Positions 41,651 through 49,356 of a DNA stretch of 51,396 nucleotides are shown here, one piece after another. Positions within the stretch are counted from its first letter, which is position 1. The number at the start of each line of letters is the position of its first letter. The DNA is from Myxococcales bacterium (GTDB taxonomy: Bacteria > Myxococcota_A > Polyangia > Polyangiales > Polyangiaceae). The position numbers and the translations under genes were made by a program. Under the pieces are notes generated by a model. It was not told the origin of the DNA and ran no database searches. It saw only the letters and a list, made by a program, of their open reading frames with translations. The stretch is from positions 48,338 to 99,733 of the forward strand of contig JAAFHV010000004.1 in assembly GCA_013297655.1 (NCBI GenBank). The letters run 5' to 3'.

Positions 41651-43306
41651 GTGCCTTCGCTCCGCCGCCTCGCCCTCCCCGTTCGCTCCTTCGGCCTCGC
41701 CGCCCTCGCGGCGTGCGCGTTCGTCATCGGGTGCAACGGGAAGAGCGGCACCGACGACGCGGCGGTGATCACGACCGCCGCGGGGCCGGAGGGCTCGGTC
41801 CAAGGACCGTCGGAGCCGGCGACGCTCCCGAAGGCGGAGGGGGGCAAGCTCGCCGCCCGCGCGATGGAAGTGCCGGTCATGGAAGGGCCGAGCCCAAATT
41901 CCAAGCGCATCGGTTACCTCCGCGCCGGCGCGGTGGTGAGCACTCGCGGTGGTGTCGCCTCCAAAGAAGGTTGCCCCGGTGGCTGGCTCCCGATCGCGCC
42001 GCGTGGGTTCGTGTGCGTGGGCCCGGGCGCGACCGGCAACATGGACGACGCGATCGTAAAGGCTTCGACCCGCCGGCCGGAGATTGGCACTGGCCTGCCC
42101 TACGGATACGCGGTCGTGCGCACTTCGCAGGCGCCCTTTTATACCCGCTTTCCGAGTGAGGCCGAGGCGAAGGCGCTCGAGCCCGATTGGGACAAACACT
42201 TCCGCACCCTGGAGCAGGCGGAGGCCGAAGAGGCGCGCGATGGAGCCTACCCGCAGCTCTCTTCCCTCCCCGACGGCAAGCTTCCGATCGAGCCCGCCCC
42301 CGGTGTGCTCGCCTCCTGGGCGACCGACGGGAAAGACGATCCGACTCCCGATTTCCTCGCCGACGGCAAGACGGTCCCGAACCTCTCTGGCCTGGTGTTC
42401 TCCCACAAACCGGACACCGACGCCGGCTCGAGCTGCCCATCCGGGCAATCCACGTGCGTCCCGCTCGACGCGGCGCGCCCGATGCGCAGACTCGGCATTT
42501 CGTTCATTGCCAGTCTGAAGACCGAGAAGCGCCGTTACCTCTTGACCCCCGATTTGCTGCTCATGCCCGCCGACCGCGTGCGCATCGTGCGCGGCACGGC
42601 CTTTCACGGCGTGGAGCTCGGCAAGGGCGAAGGCGCGCTCTCGCTCCCGATCGTGTTCGTCACCAAGGCGGGCGCGAAGAAGTGGTCACTCGAGGGGAAG
42701 CACCTCGCCGCCGGCGCCGACCTGCCCTGGCGCGCCGCGTTCGAGGTCGAGAAGAAGCAGCGCATCGTGAACGGCGAGCACTTTCACGTCCTCAAGGACG
42801 GCACGATGGTGAACGCCAAAGAGAGCGCGCGCCTCGATCCGATCCGCAAGCTACCGAAGTGGGCAAAAGAGGGCGAACGCTGGATCGAGATCAACCTCGC
42901 GAAACAGACGCTCCTCGCCGTCGAAGGGGAAGGCCCGGTGTACGCCACCCTTGTCTCTACCGGTGCGGGTGGCATGTCGGACGACGCCGAGAAGAACCCG
43001 TTCGTGACGCCGAAGGGCATCTTCCGGGTGCACACGAAGCACGTCGCCTCCACCATGGATAGCCGCCAGCCGGAGGCCGAGTTCGAGCTCCGCGACGTGC
43101 CCTACATTCAATACTTCAAAGACGGATACGCCCTCCACGCCGCCTATTGGCACGACCAATTCGGCACTCCGCGTTCGCACGGCTGCATCAACCTGGCACC
43201 GAAGGACGCGGCGAAGCTCTTCGGATTCACGAAGCCGGAGGTACCCGAGGGGTGGCACGGCGCGTCGCTCGCCCTGAAGGGCAGCGTGGTCTGGATCCAC
43301 AACTGA
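41651..43306 (+). CDS. L,D-transpeptidase (YkuD family) lipoprotein
   Basis: A 551-residue envelope protein that links peptidoglycan or anchors proteins to it through 3-3 or related cross-links. A lipoprotein signal (LAALAACAFVIGC) is followed by an SH3-like part (AARAMEVPVMEGPSPNSKRI) and a long middle region. The catalytic YkuD domain is near the C-terminus: RWIEINLAKQTLLAVEGEGP, TPKGIFRVHTKH, and the active site HDQFGTPRSHGCINLAP with C512. The start is the GTG at 41651; a TTG 18 nt upstream is an alternative. Length is well above simple YkuD enzymes because of the N-terminal ~350 residues. It converges on the small lipoprotein gene across a tandem-repeat block. Confidence 0.9.
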   Translation: MPSLRRLALPVRSFGLAALAACAFVIGCNGKSGTDDAAVITTAAGPEGSVQGPSEPATLPKAEGGKLAARAMEVPVMEGPSPNSKRIGYLRAGAVVSTRGGVASKEGCPGGWLPIAPRGFVCVGPGATGNMDDAIVKASTRRPEIGTGLPYGYAVVRTSQAPFYTRFPSEAEAKALEPDWDKHFRTLEQAEAEEARDGAYPQLSSLPDGKLPIEPAPGVLASWATDGKDDPTPDFLADGKTVPNLSGLVFSHKPDTDAGSSCPSGQSTCVPLDAARPMRRLGISFIASLKTEKRRYLLTPDLLLMPADRVRIVRGTAFHGVELGKGEGALSLPIVFVTKAGAKKWSLEGKHLAAGADLPWRAAFEVEKKQRIVNGEHFHVLKDGTMVNAKESARLDPIRKLPKWAKEGERWIEINLAKQTLLAVEGEGPVYATLVSTGAGGMSDDAEKNPFVTPKGIFRVHTKHVASTMDSRQPEAEFELRDVPYIQYFKDGYALHAAYWHDQFGTPRSHGCINLAPKDAAKLFGFTKPEVPEGWHGASLALKGSVVWIHN

Positions 43307-43315
43307 CGATCGCTC

Positions 43316-43402
43316 GACGCTCGCGCCTCAGGAGCGTCGCGAGGCTCGCGCCTCAGGAGCGTCACGACGCTCGCGCCTCAGGAGCGTCGCGACGCTCGCG
43401 CC
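43316..43402. repeat. 25-bp tandem repeat with hairpin units
   Basis: Three full copies and one partial copy of a 25-bp unit (43316, 43341, 43366, 43391). The unit begins GACGCTCGCGCCTCAGGAGC, followed by GTCRC. Inside each, GACGCTC and GAGCGTC can pair around an 9-nt loop (unit 2 has one mismatch). The block fills the space between two convergent genes and starts 10 nt after the L,D-transpeptidase stop. Confidence 0.9.
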
Positions 43403-43427
43403 GGTATAGTTGCATCCTGCACCGAGC

Positions 43428-44069
43428 TCAGCGTGACGCGGCTGGCTTCGCGAAGGCGCTCGTGATTCGAGCTTCGGTCTTCGCGAGGGTCGCCTCTAGC
43501 GTAGGAATCCGGTCCTCCGCGCTCCACGAGCGCTGGTCGCGGAGCGCCTCGCGAAGGAACGCGAGCGCCTCTGCCTTCGTGACGACGCGGTAGTCGCCCG
43601 TCTCGGGGCCGGTGACATAACGTGCATTGGCCGCCTCTTTGGAGATTCCGTCGGTGACGACGACGCGCACGTCGAAGCGGTCGCCGAGCTCCATGCAGCA
43701 GCACTCGCCGAACGAATAACAATCTTGTCCGAGGAGGCGGCCGGCGAGCGCCTGCGGCCCGAAGTCGTCGTACGCCAAGAGCAGCGTTTTTTGGGGCAGA
43801 TCGGCGGGGGCGGGCGGAAAGTCTTTCCAGGTGCCGTTCGAGTTCTTTGGATTCTTCCGTGCGGCGCTCTCTCGTGCTTTCGCGGACTCTCGCGCGCGCT
43901 CGGCCGACGACACCGACGAGGCCGACGACACCGACGAGGCCGACGACACCGACGAGGCCGACGACACCGACGCGGTTTCGACCTTTGCCTTCGACGGCGC
44001 GGGCACGCGCGAGCACGCGGCGGCGAGCAGGGCCGAAACGCCAACGAGCACGTGAAGAGACCGCGCCAT
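43428..44069 (-). CDS. Lipoprotein with Ser/Val repeat and Cys-rich motif
   Basis: A 213-residue predicted lipoprotein of unknown function. The signal peptide ends in LLAAACSR with the lipid-modified Cys at about residue 20. Residues ~30-58 are four repeats of a 6-residue unit (SSASSV type) from an 18-bp DNA repeat, followed by a charged helical stretch (RARESAKARESAARKNP). The folded part begins at LPQKTLLLAYDDFGPQ, has GQDCYSFGECCCMELGDRFD with four Cys, and ends in ADRIPTLEATLAKTEARITS. The ATG at 44069 (MARSLHVLVG) is chosen; a longer open frame to 44132 lacks signal-peptide properties. It converges on the L,D-transpeptidase gene. Confidence 0.78.
   Translation of the reverse strand: MARSLHVLVGVSALLAAACSRVPAPSKAKVETASVSSASSVSSASSVSSASSVSSAERARESAKARESAARKNPKNSNGTWKDFPPAPADLPQKTLLLAYDDFGPQALAGRLLGQDCYSFGECCCMELGDRFDVRVVVTDGISKEAANARYVTGPETGDYRVVTKAEALAFLREALRDQRSWSAEDRIPTLEATLAKTEARITSAFAKPAASR
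43903..43974 (-). repeat. 18-bp in-frame coding repeat, four copies
   Basis: GCCGACGACACCGACGAG repeated at 43903, 43921, 43939 and 43957; the last differs by one base. The unit is a multiple of three, so gain or loss of copies changes only the length of the Ser-rich linker of the lipoprotein. Confidence 0.95.
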
Positions 44070-44157
44070 TCCGACGACGTACCGTAATCCCCTCGCCGAA
44101 CGCAAGGCGGGTCGCGCGGCGTCGCGACGCACGACCCGATCGTAACGCTGGGTGCGC

Positions 44158-45249
44158 CTACTTGGCCTCGACGTAGCTCACGACCCGGAGCCCGGGCAAG
44201 AGGCCTTCGCGGTCTTGGAGCTCGAGCAACACCTCGAGGATCTTGGTGTCGATGCGCTCCGTTGGGTCGTCGGTCCGCACGTTCTTGCGCCCCATCCGAC
44301 GGCCGATTTCGACCACGTTCGCCGTGAAGCGTTTCCCGGGATAGGCATTCAAGGTCACGAAGGCCTTCGAGCCGACCTTCACGCGGCCGATGTCGCGCTC
44401 GTCGAGGTCCATGCGAACGCGGAGCTTGCGGGTATCTCCCACGACCGCGATCGGGTCGCCGCCCTGGGGATTGTAATATTCACCGGCGCGGAGCTTCACT
44501 TGGAGCACGTGCCCCGCGATCGGCGATCGAATCGTGAGCCTGTCGAGGTTCGATTTTGCCTGGTCGCGGCGCGCGACCGCGGCTTGCACGTTGGCTTGCG
44601 CGACGAGGATATCCTCCGAGCGCGCGCCGGCGACGGCGGCACCGCGGCGCGCGAGGGCGGCGTCGAGGGAGCCCTTGTCGGCCTCGGCCTGCCGGCGCGC
44701 GCGATCGAGCTCGTCGGCAGTCGCGGCGCCACCTTTGGCGGCCTGCTCTACACGCGAGAGGGCCCCTTGGGAGAGCTCGGCGCGCGCCTTGGCGCTGTCG
44801 GTGTCGGCCGCGATCGCGTCGCGATCTTCTTTTCGCAGGCCGCGCGCGGTGCGAAGGAGCTCGGCGCGACGAACGGAGAGATCGGCCTCCGCCGCGTCGA
44901 GAGCAGCTTTCTCCGCGTCGTTCTCGAGGTCGGCGATTTTGGCGCCGATCTGCACTTCGTCGCCCTCCTTCACCGCGAGATCTTTGATCCGGCCCGGGAT
45001 GTGGCTCGCGAGCTTGGTCTCGCGATCTTGGGGCTCGATGATCCCGTTCCCTGCGACATAGGAGCCCTCCGGCACCTGCGCGCGCTCGTCGACTCCCGAT
45101 TTTGGCTTTGCCTCGCGTTCTGCTTTTTTGAAGTCTTTCTCGGTAGGAACGGTCTGCGGCCCGGCGAGCACCGAGCGGGTCACCATCGCGACCGAGAAGA
45201 GCAAGAACGCGCCGAACACGAACAGGCCGTAAGGCACTTTCTTCTTCAT
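44158..45249 (-). CDS. HlyD-family periplasmic adaptor subunit of efflux system
   Basis: A 363-residue membrane-fusion protein. The N-terminal anchor (YGLFVFGAFLLFSVAMVTRS) is followed by a lipoyl-like half (GIIEPQDRETKLASHIPGRI, KEGDEVQIGAKIADLE), a long coiled coil (~105-220, rich in Ala/Glu/Arg) and the returning half (IRSPIAGHVLQVKLRAGEYY). The C-terminal barrel holds VRMDLDERDIGRVKVGSKAF. It joins the inner-membrane ABC pump to the outer-membrane TolC-like protein. The ATG overlaps the ATPase stop by 4 nt and it is the last of five coupled genes. The look of EPQDRE after the anchor is close to DevB/MacA-type adaptors. Confidence 0.92.
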   Translation of the reverse strand: MKKKVPYGLFVFGAFLLFSVAMVTRSVLAGPQTVPTEKDFKKAEREAKPKSGVDERAQVPEGSYVAGNGIIEPQDRETKLASHIPGRIKDLAVKEGDEVQIGAKIADLENDAEKAALDAAEADLSVRRAELLRTARGLRKEDRDAIAADTDSAKARAELSQGALSRVEQAAKGGAATADELDRARRQAEADKGSLDAALARRGAAVAGARSEDILVAQANVQAAVARRDQAKSNLDRLTIRSPIAGHVLQVKLRAGEYYNPQGGDPIAVVGDTRKLRVRMDLDERDIGRVKVGSKAFVTLNAYPGKRFTANVVEIGRRMGRKNVRTDDPTERIDTKILEVLLELQDREGLLPGLRVVSYVEAK

Positions 45250-45929
45250 GATTTCTCCACGATGAGGCCGTCTTCGATGTGAACGATGCGATCGGCGAGG
45301 TGAAAGATGCGGTTGTCGTGGGTGACGACGACCACGGTGTGGCCGTGGTCCTTCGCGAGGCTACGGAGCGTCTCGGTGACGGAGAGGCCGTTTTGAGCGT
45401 CGAGCGCGGCCGTCGGCTCGTCGGCGAGGAGGATCGGCGGCGCGCCAGCGAGGGCGCGCGCGATGGCGACGCGCTGCCTCTGCCCACCGGAGAGATCACC
45501 CGGCTTGGAGTCGACCTTGTCGCCCAAGCCCACGTCGCCGAGGAGACGATGTGCCTCCGCGACTGCCGCTTTGGACGAATAGCCACGAAGCTCGAGGAGC
45601 ATCGCGATGTTCTCGGTCGCGGTGAGCGAAGCGAGCAGGTTGTGCGCCTGGAACACGAACCCGATGTAGGAGAGGCGTAGCCCGGGGAGCATTCCCTCTT
45701 TCGCGTGGGAGATGTCTTGGTCGAAGAGCTTCACCTTCCCACCGGAGGCGGTGAGCACACACCCCAAGATCGACAGGAGAGTGGTCTTACCGCTGCCGGA
45801 AGGCCCGCTCAGCATGACGAACTCGCCGGGCGCGACCTGAAAGTCGACCCCTTTGAGCGCGCGGTAGGCCGTCGCCCCCGAGCCGTACGTCTTCTCGACT
45901 CCGGCGCAATCGATGGCCAAGTCGCTCAT
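45246..45929 (-). CDS. ABC-transporter ATP-binding subunit (MacB/LolD/DevA type)
   Basis: A 227-residue ATPase that powers the permease encoded upstream. Walker A is GPSGSGKTT (42-50), the Q loop lies in [20 protein letters not shown], the ABC signature is [15 protein letters not shown], Walker B is [11 protein letters not shown], and the H loop His is in VVVVTHDNR. It belongs to the LolD/MacB/DevA group that works with FtsX-like permeases. The ATG at 45929 overlaps the permease stop (ATGA) and its own stop overlaps the adaptor start. Confidence 0.95.
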   Translation of the reverse strand: MSDLAIDCAGVEKTYGSGATAYRALKGVDFQVAPGEFVMLSGPSGSGKTTLLSILGCVLTASGGKVKLFDQDISHAKEGMLPGLRLSYIGFVFQAHNLLASLTATENIAMLLELRGYSSKAAVAEAHRLLGDVGLGDKVDSKPGDLSGGQRQRVAIARALAGAPPILLADEPTAALDAQNGLSVTETLRSLAKDHGHTVVVVTHDNRIFHLADRIVHIEDGLIVEKS

Positions 45930-47140
45930 CGGAACACCATCGCCGGCTCGACTTTTCGAATACGGAGGAGCGCCAAAGACGAAGCCATGACACACATCAT
46001 CACCATCACGAAAATCGTGCCGAAGGTGAGCTGTGGAGGCAGATTGAGGGCGAGCTTGGCGGACCTTATTCCGACCGCCATCCTTGTCACCAGGAAGAGC
46101 CCGATGACCGACCCCATGACGCCGTAAAGCACGGACTGCACGAAGAGCAGAATCGCGAGATCGAAGGTGGTCGCGCCGATCGCCTTCAGGGTGCCGAACT
46201 CGCGAATGTTGTCGACCACGGAGGAGAACATGGAGAGCGACACGATCACGAAGCCGACGACGAGGCCGAACACGGTGCTCGTGCCGAAGGTGATCCCGAT
46301 CGCGGTCTTCGTGAGGATGTTCTTCACGATGATCCCCTCGAACTCGGTCTTGGTGAGCACTTGGGTGTCCTTCGCGACGTGCTCCGCGACGCGCTTCTTC
46401 GCGTCGTTCGGGTCCACCCCGGGGGAGAGCTTCACGAGGCCGAAGTTCGCCTGATCGCGAGGTAGCCGGGTGAGCTCGCGGGCAAGCTCGTAGTCGGCGA
46501 AGGCGTAGCTAGGGCCGAATGGCACGAGGCCCCACGTGAAGCCACCGACCGTGACCTTGCGCCCGTTCACCTCCCGTACGCTGCCGAGGTTGAGGGCGCC
46601 CAAAGTCTCTCGTTCGGAGTCCTCGAACATCATCGTGTCGGGGCGGTTGAGCACGTCTTTGCTGCCCACGATCACGTTCCAGGGCCCGCCAAGATAATTA
46701 GGATACGAGACACCGACGAGGTTCACCGGCTCGCTGCCTCCCGAAGGGAGCGTCACCGTCGCGGTCGCGAACACGAGCGGCTGCGCTTCTTGCACCCCTG
46801 CGACCGTGCGCGCGGCGAGGATATCGGAATAGGGAATCACCTTTCCGCCTTGCACCGTCTCTGCGCCGGGCGGTACGAGCCATAGCTCGGCGGGGGTGTT
46901 CCGCACGAACATCACGTTCTTGTAGAGGAGCCCGAGGAACGTGCCGAGCTGTTGGTTCGAGAGCACGACGGCGAAGACGACGCCGAGCATGGTCCCGGCC
47001 ATCTTCAACCAGTCGTGAAACATCATTCGAATGCCGGTGCGCGCCATCGTGCGAAACCGAAGGACGATGCCTGCGCGACCGCGGATCGGCTTCGCGACCT
47101 TGCGTGGCGTGGTCGTGGGCGAGGAAGCGGCGGCGCTCAC
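45926..47140 (-). CDS. FtsX-like ABC-transporter permease
   Basis: A 404-residue inner-membrane permease. A first membrane helix (LKMAGTMLGVVFAVVLSNQQ) is followed by a large periplasmic domain (~75-260) with FVRNTPAELWLVPPGAETVQ. Three further helices lie in the C-terminal part (GTSTVFGLVVGFVIVSLSMF, DLAILLFVQSVLYGVMGSVI, GTIFVMVMMCVMASSLALLR). The block FGTLKAIGATTFDLA is the coupling region of FtsX/DevC-type permeases. The four-helix layout fits a MacB-like mechanotransmission half. The start is a GTG at 47140 overlapping the TolC-like stop; residues before ~30 are basic and cytoplasmic. Confidence 0.92.
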   Translation of the reverse strand: MSAAASSPTTTPRKVAKPIRGRAGIVLRFRTMARTGIRMMFHDWLKMAGTMLGVVFAVVLSNQQLGTFLGLLYKNVMFVRNTPAELWLVPPGAETVQGGKVIPYSDILAARTVAGVQEAQPLVFATATVTLPSGGSEPVNLVGVSYPNYLGGPWNVIVGSKDVLNRPDTMMFEDSERETLGALNLGSVREVNGRKVTVGGFTWGLVPFGPSYAFADYELARELTRLPRDQANFGLVKLSPGVDPNDAKKRVAEHVAKDTQVLTKTEFEGIIVKNILTKTAIGITFGTSTVFGLVVGFVIVSLSMFSSVVDNIREFGTLKAIGATTFDLAILLFVQSVLYGVMGSVIGLFLVTRMAVGIRSAKLALNLPPQLTFGTIFVMVMMCVMASSLALLRIRKVEPAMVFR

Positions 47141-48417
47141 GGCGTCCTCCGGTCGATGTCGAGGTTGCCCGCCGCGACGCGCAGGTCGGCGCGCGCGAAG
47201 AGCAGATCGGAGTCGGCCTGGATACGGGTGACGTCCGCGACGAAGGCGTCGCGCTCTGCCGTGGTCACGTCGAGGAAGGTTGCGGTGCCGGCCTCGTAGC
47301 GTTGCCGTGCGAGCCTCGCCGCAAGCCGGTTCGACTCGACTCCCGCGCGTGCAGCCTTCGCTTTGTCGATTTGGGTGCGGACCGCGTACCAGGCCAAATA
47401 AAGGCGATCTTTGGTCGCCTGCCGCGTGCGATCTTCACGCACCCTCGCGACCGCCACCGCGTCGTCTTGGGCACTTCCGGTGACGATCGAGCTCGCGTCG
47501 AAGCGAATCGCGACCGTCGCGGTGAGCGCGTAGATGCTCGAACGATCCTGGAAGCCGGTCGCGTTCGTGAACCGGTTCTGCGCGCCGAGCGCGAGGGTGG
47601 GCAAGAGCTGCGCGCGCGTCGCGGTGGCTTGGCGCTCGGCGGCGCGTGCTTCGTCGGCGGCGGCGCGGACGCTCGGGTGGCCGTCGGCCCCCTTGCCCTC
47701 CCACTCCGCGAGCGGGCCCTCCGGCGTGAGATCGGCGTCGAGCTGCGGCGCACCATCAGCCGGTTTTTTCCCCGAATCGGTCTCGAGGGCGCGGCGCGCG
47801 ACCGCGACTTGGTAGCCCGCGTCCGCGACGAGCTGGCGGTTCCGCGCGACCTCCGCCTCGGCCCGCTTCTGGTCGAGCTCCTGCGCGAACCCCGCCTCTT
47901 TCCGGGTCGTCACGAAGGCGAGGTTCTTCTCCGACGTCTCGAGGGTGCGCTCCGCCGACGAGAGCACCGAGGTCGCCGCGACGACTTGGTAGTAGTCGCG
48001 CACGACGAGGCGCGCGACGTCGAGGCTCGTGCTCTTCGCGCGCGAATCGGCCGCCTCACGCGTGCGGTTCGACGCGCCGATGCGCTCCCACTGCCCCACG
48101 TCGACGAGCGTGACGTTCGCGGTCAGGTAAAGGTCGACCTGATTTTCGGGCACGATGAGCTTGTCTGCGACGCGGGCCTCGAACTGGTTTCGCGTGTACG
48201 TCCCGGTGACGCCGAGGGTGGGGAGCAGCTTCACGCGTGACGCGTCGGCTTCCGTCTCCCGCTGCGCCGTCAGCGCTCGCTGCTCACGTGCGTCGAAGTT
48301 GCGCGTTTTCGCCGAGCTCACGAACGTGTCGAGCGGCTCGAGGGCGAGCGCGTCCGCGCCGGAGAGCGCGAAGAGGAGGAGCGTGGAGGCTCCAAGAATA
48401 GTTGAGCGGACACTCAT
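47137..48417 (-). CDS. TolC-family outer-membrane efflux protein
   Basis: A 426-residue outer-membrane channel subunit. A signal peptide (STILGASTLLLFALSGADAL) is followed by two related halves of the outer-membrane efflux protein family, each with long helices (SLDVARLVVRDYYQVVAATS, KRAEAEVARNRQLVADAGYQ; ATKDRLYLAWYAVRTQIDKA, LAARLARQRYEAGTATFLDV) and strands (LLPTLGVTGTYTRNQFE; LLPTLALGAQNRFTN). The ATG at 48417 overlaps the stop of the TetR gene and its own stop overlaps the permease start. With adaptor, permease and ATPase in the same operon it completes a tripartite pump. The exported compound is unknown. Confidence 0.92.
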   Translation of the reverse strand: MSVRSTILGASTLLLFALSGADALALEPLDTFVSSAKTRNFDAREQRALTAQRETEADASRVKLLPTLGVTGTYTRNQFEARVADKLIVPENQVDLYLTANVTLVDVGQWERIGASNRTREAADSRAKSTSLDVARLVVRDYYQVVAATSVLSSAERTLETSEKNLAFVTTRKEAGFAQELDQKRAEAEVARNRQLVADAGYQVAVARRALETDSGKKPADGAPQLDADLTPEGPLAEWEGKGADGHPSVRAAADEARAAERQATATRAQLLPTLALGAQNRFTNATGFQDRSSIYALTATVAIRFDASSIVTGSAQDDAVAVARVREDRTRQATKDRLYLAWYAVRTQIDKAKAARAGVESNRLAARLARQRYEAGTATFLDVTTAERDAFVADVTRIQADSDLLFARADLRVAAGNLDIDRRTP

Positions 48418-49109
48418 GAATGACGTCCCTTTTTGCGCGTCGGCGTGGGCGCGCTCGACGTTTTGGGTTTCGGTGAAGGCGCGGGCGAGGGCTTTCGCGC
48501 GTGTTCGGGCAGGGCTCCGTAGAGCGTGAGCGTGACGTACTCGGCGACGAACGTGGGGCCGTCGACAGGGTGCGCGCGGATGCCGGCGCTCCGCTTCACG
48601 ACGTAAGCGAGGAATACGTATTGGAAGATCGCGCCGACGAAGCTCCGCGCGAGTACGGTGACGTTCACCGGGGCGAGCTTTCCGTCCTCGACGAGGTTGC
48701 CGAAGAGCCCCTCCACCGCGCGCAAGAGGCGCACCGGAGGTGGCGCTGTTTTCATGATCGGTGGGATATTGTCGCCTGGCGTGGTCCCGCCCATGTGGGT
48801 CACGATCATCGGGACGATGCGCTCGAACTTCACGAGCATCGCCATCCCGAGGTCGAGGAGGACCTCGGCGGCAGGCTTTCCCTTCGCGCCGTAGGCGACC
48901 CCTTCGACGAGCCCTTCGACGTCGTTCTCCGCGTTCATCGCGCACTCGAAGAGGTTCGTCTTCGAGCCGAAGCGCTTGAAGAGCGTGCCCTCCGAGACAC
49001 CCGCCCTCGCCGCGACCTCGGCGGTGGTTCCGCCGGGGCCCCGCTCGAGGAAAACGGCGCGCGCAGCGTCGAGGAGCTCGGCGTCGGTGATGGTGGTAGG
49101 GCGCCCCAT
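48414..49109 (-). CDS. TetR-family regulator of the efflux operon
   Basis: A 231-residue TetR-type repressor at the head of the efflux operon. The helix-turn-helix is AARAVFLERGPGGTTAEVAA, then RAGVSEGTLFKRFGSKTNLF. The remainder is the helical ligand-binding domain; the C-terminal ~30 residues (KPSPAPSPKPKTSSAPTPTR) form a Pro/Lys tail. The ATG at 49109 lies directly behind a perfect palindrome, which indicates that it represses its own operon until the pump substrate binds. Its stop overlaps the TolC-like start by 4 nt. Confidence 0.93.
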   Translation of the reverse strand: MGRPTTITDAELLDAARAVFLERGPGGTTAEVAARAGVSEGTLFKRFGSKTNLFECAMNAENDVEGLVEGVAYGAKGKPAAEVLLDLGMAMLVKFERIVPMIVTHMGGTTPGDNIPPIMKTAPPPVRLLRAVEGLFGNLVEDGKLAPVNVTVLARSFVGAIFQYVFLAYVVKRSAGIRAHPVDGPTFVAEYVTLTLYGALPEHARKPSPAPSPKPKTSSAPTPTRKKGRHS

Positions 49110-49114
49110 TTATG

Positions 49115-49128
49115 AGTGAGTACTCACT
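49115..49128. promoter_or_regulatory. Palindromic operator of the efflux operon
   Basis: AGTGAGTACTCACT is a perfect 14-bp palindrome 6 nt upstream of the TetR start codon; the 18-nt surround TGAGTGAGTACTCACTTA is nearly symmetrical. It resembles operators of TetR regulators of multidrug pumps. Confidence 0.75.
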
Positions 49129-49356
49129 TACGGTCAGCGGTCGCGCCCGTCAATGGTCGACCGCACGAATTTGGCGCGACGGCCTTCAGCTCCCCGAAAC
49201 GACGCGCAGTTTTTCGACGGCGCCGGCGCAGGGTGCCCCGCCGCGGTACGGCGGTGCACGCGTGGATCGCCTGGCGGAGCGACACACGCCCGGATCACGA
49301 GCGCATCGCGGACGCGGGCGGATACGCTTCGGCGCGACGACGCGTCGCCTTCGATG

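Noticed and set aside
43316-43402. Possible CRISPR array
   Set aside because: The units are directly tandem without variable spacers, and there are no cas genes in the window.
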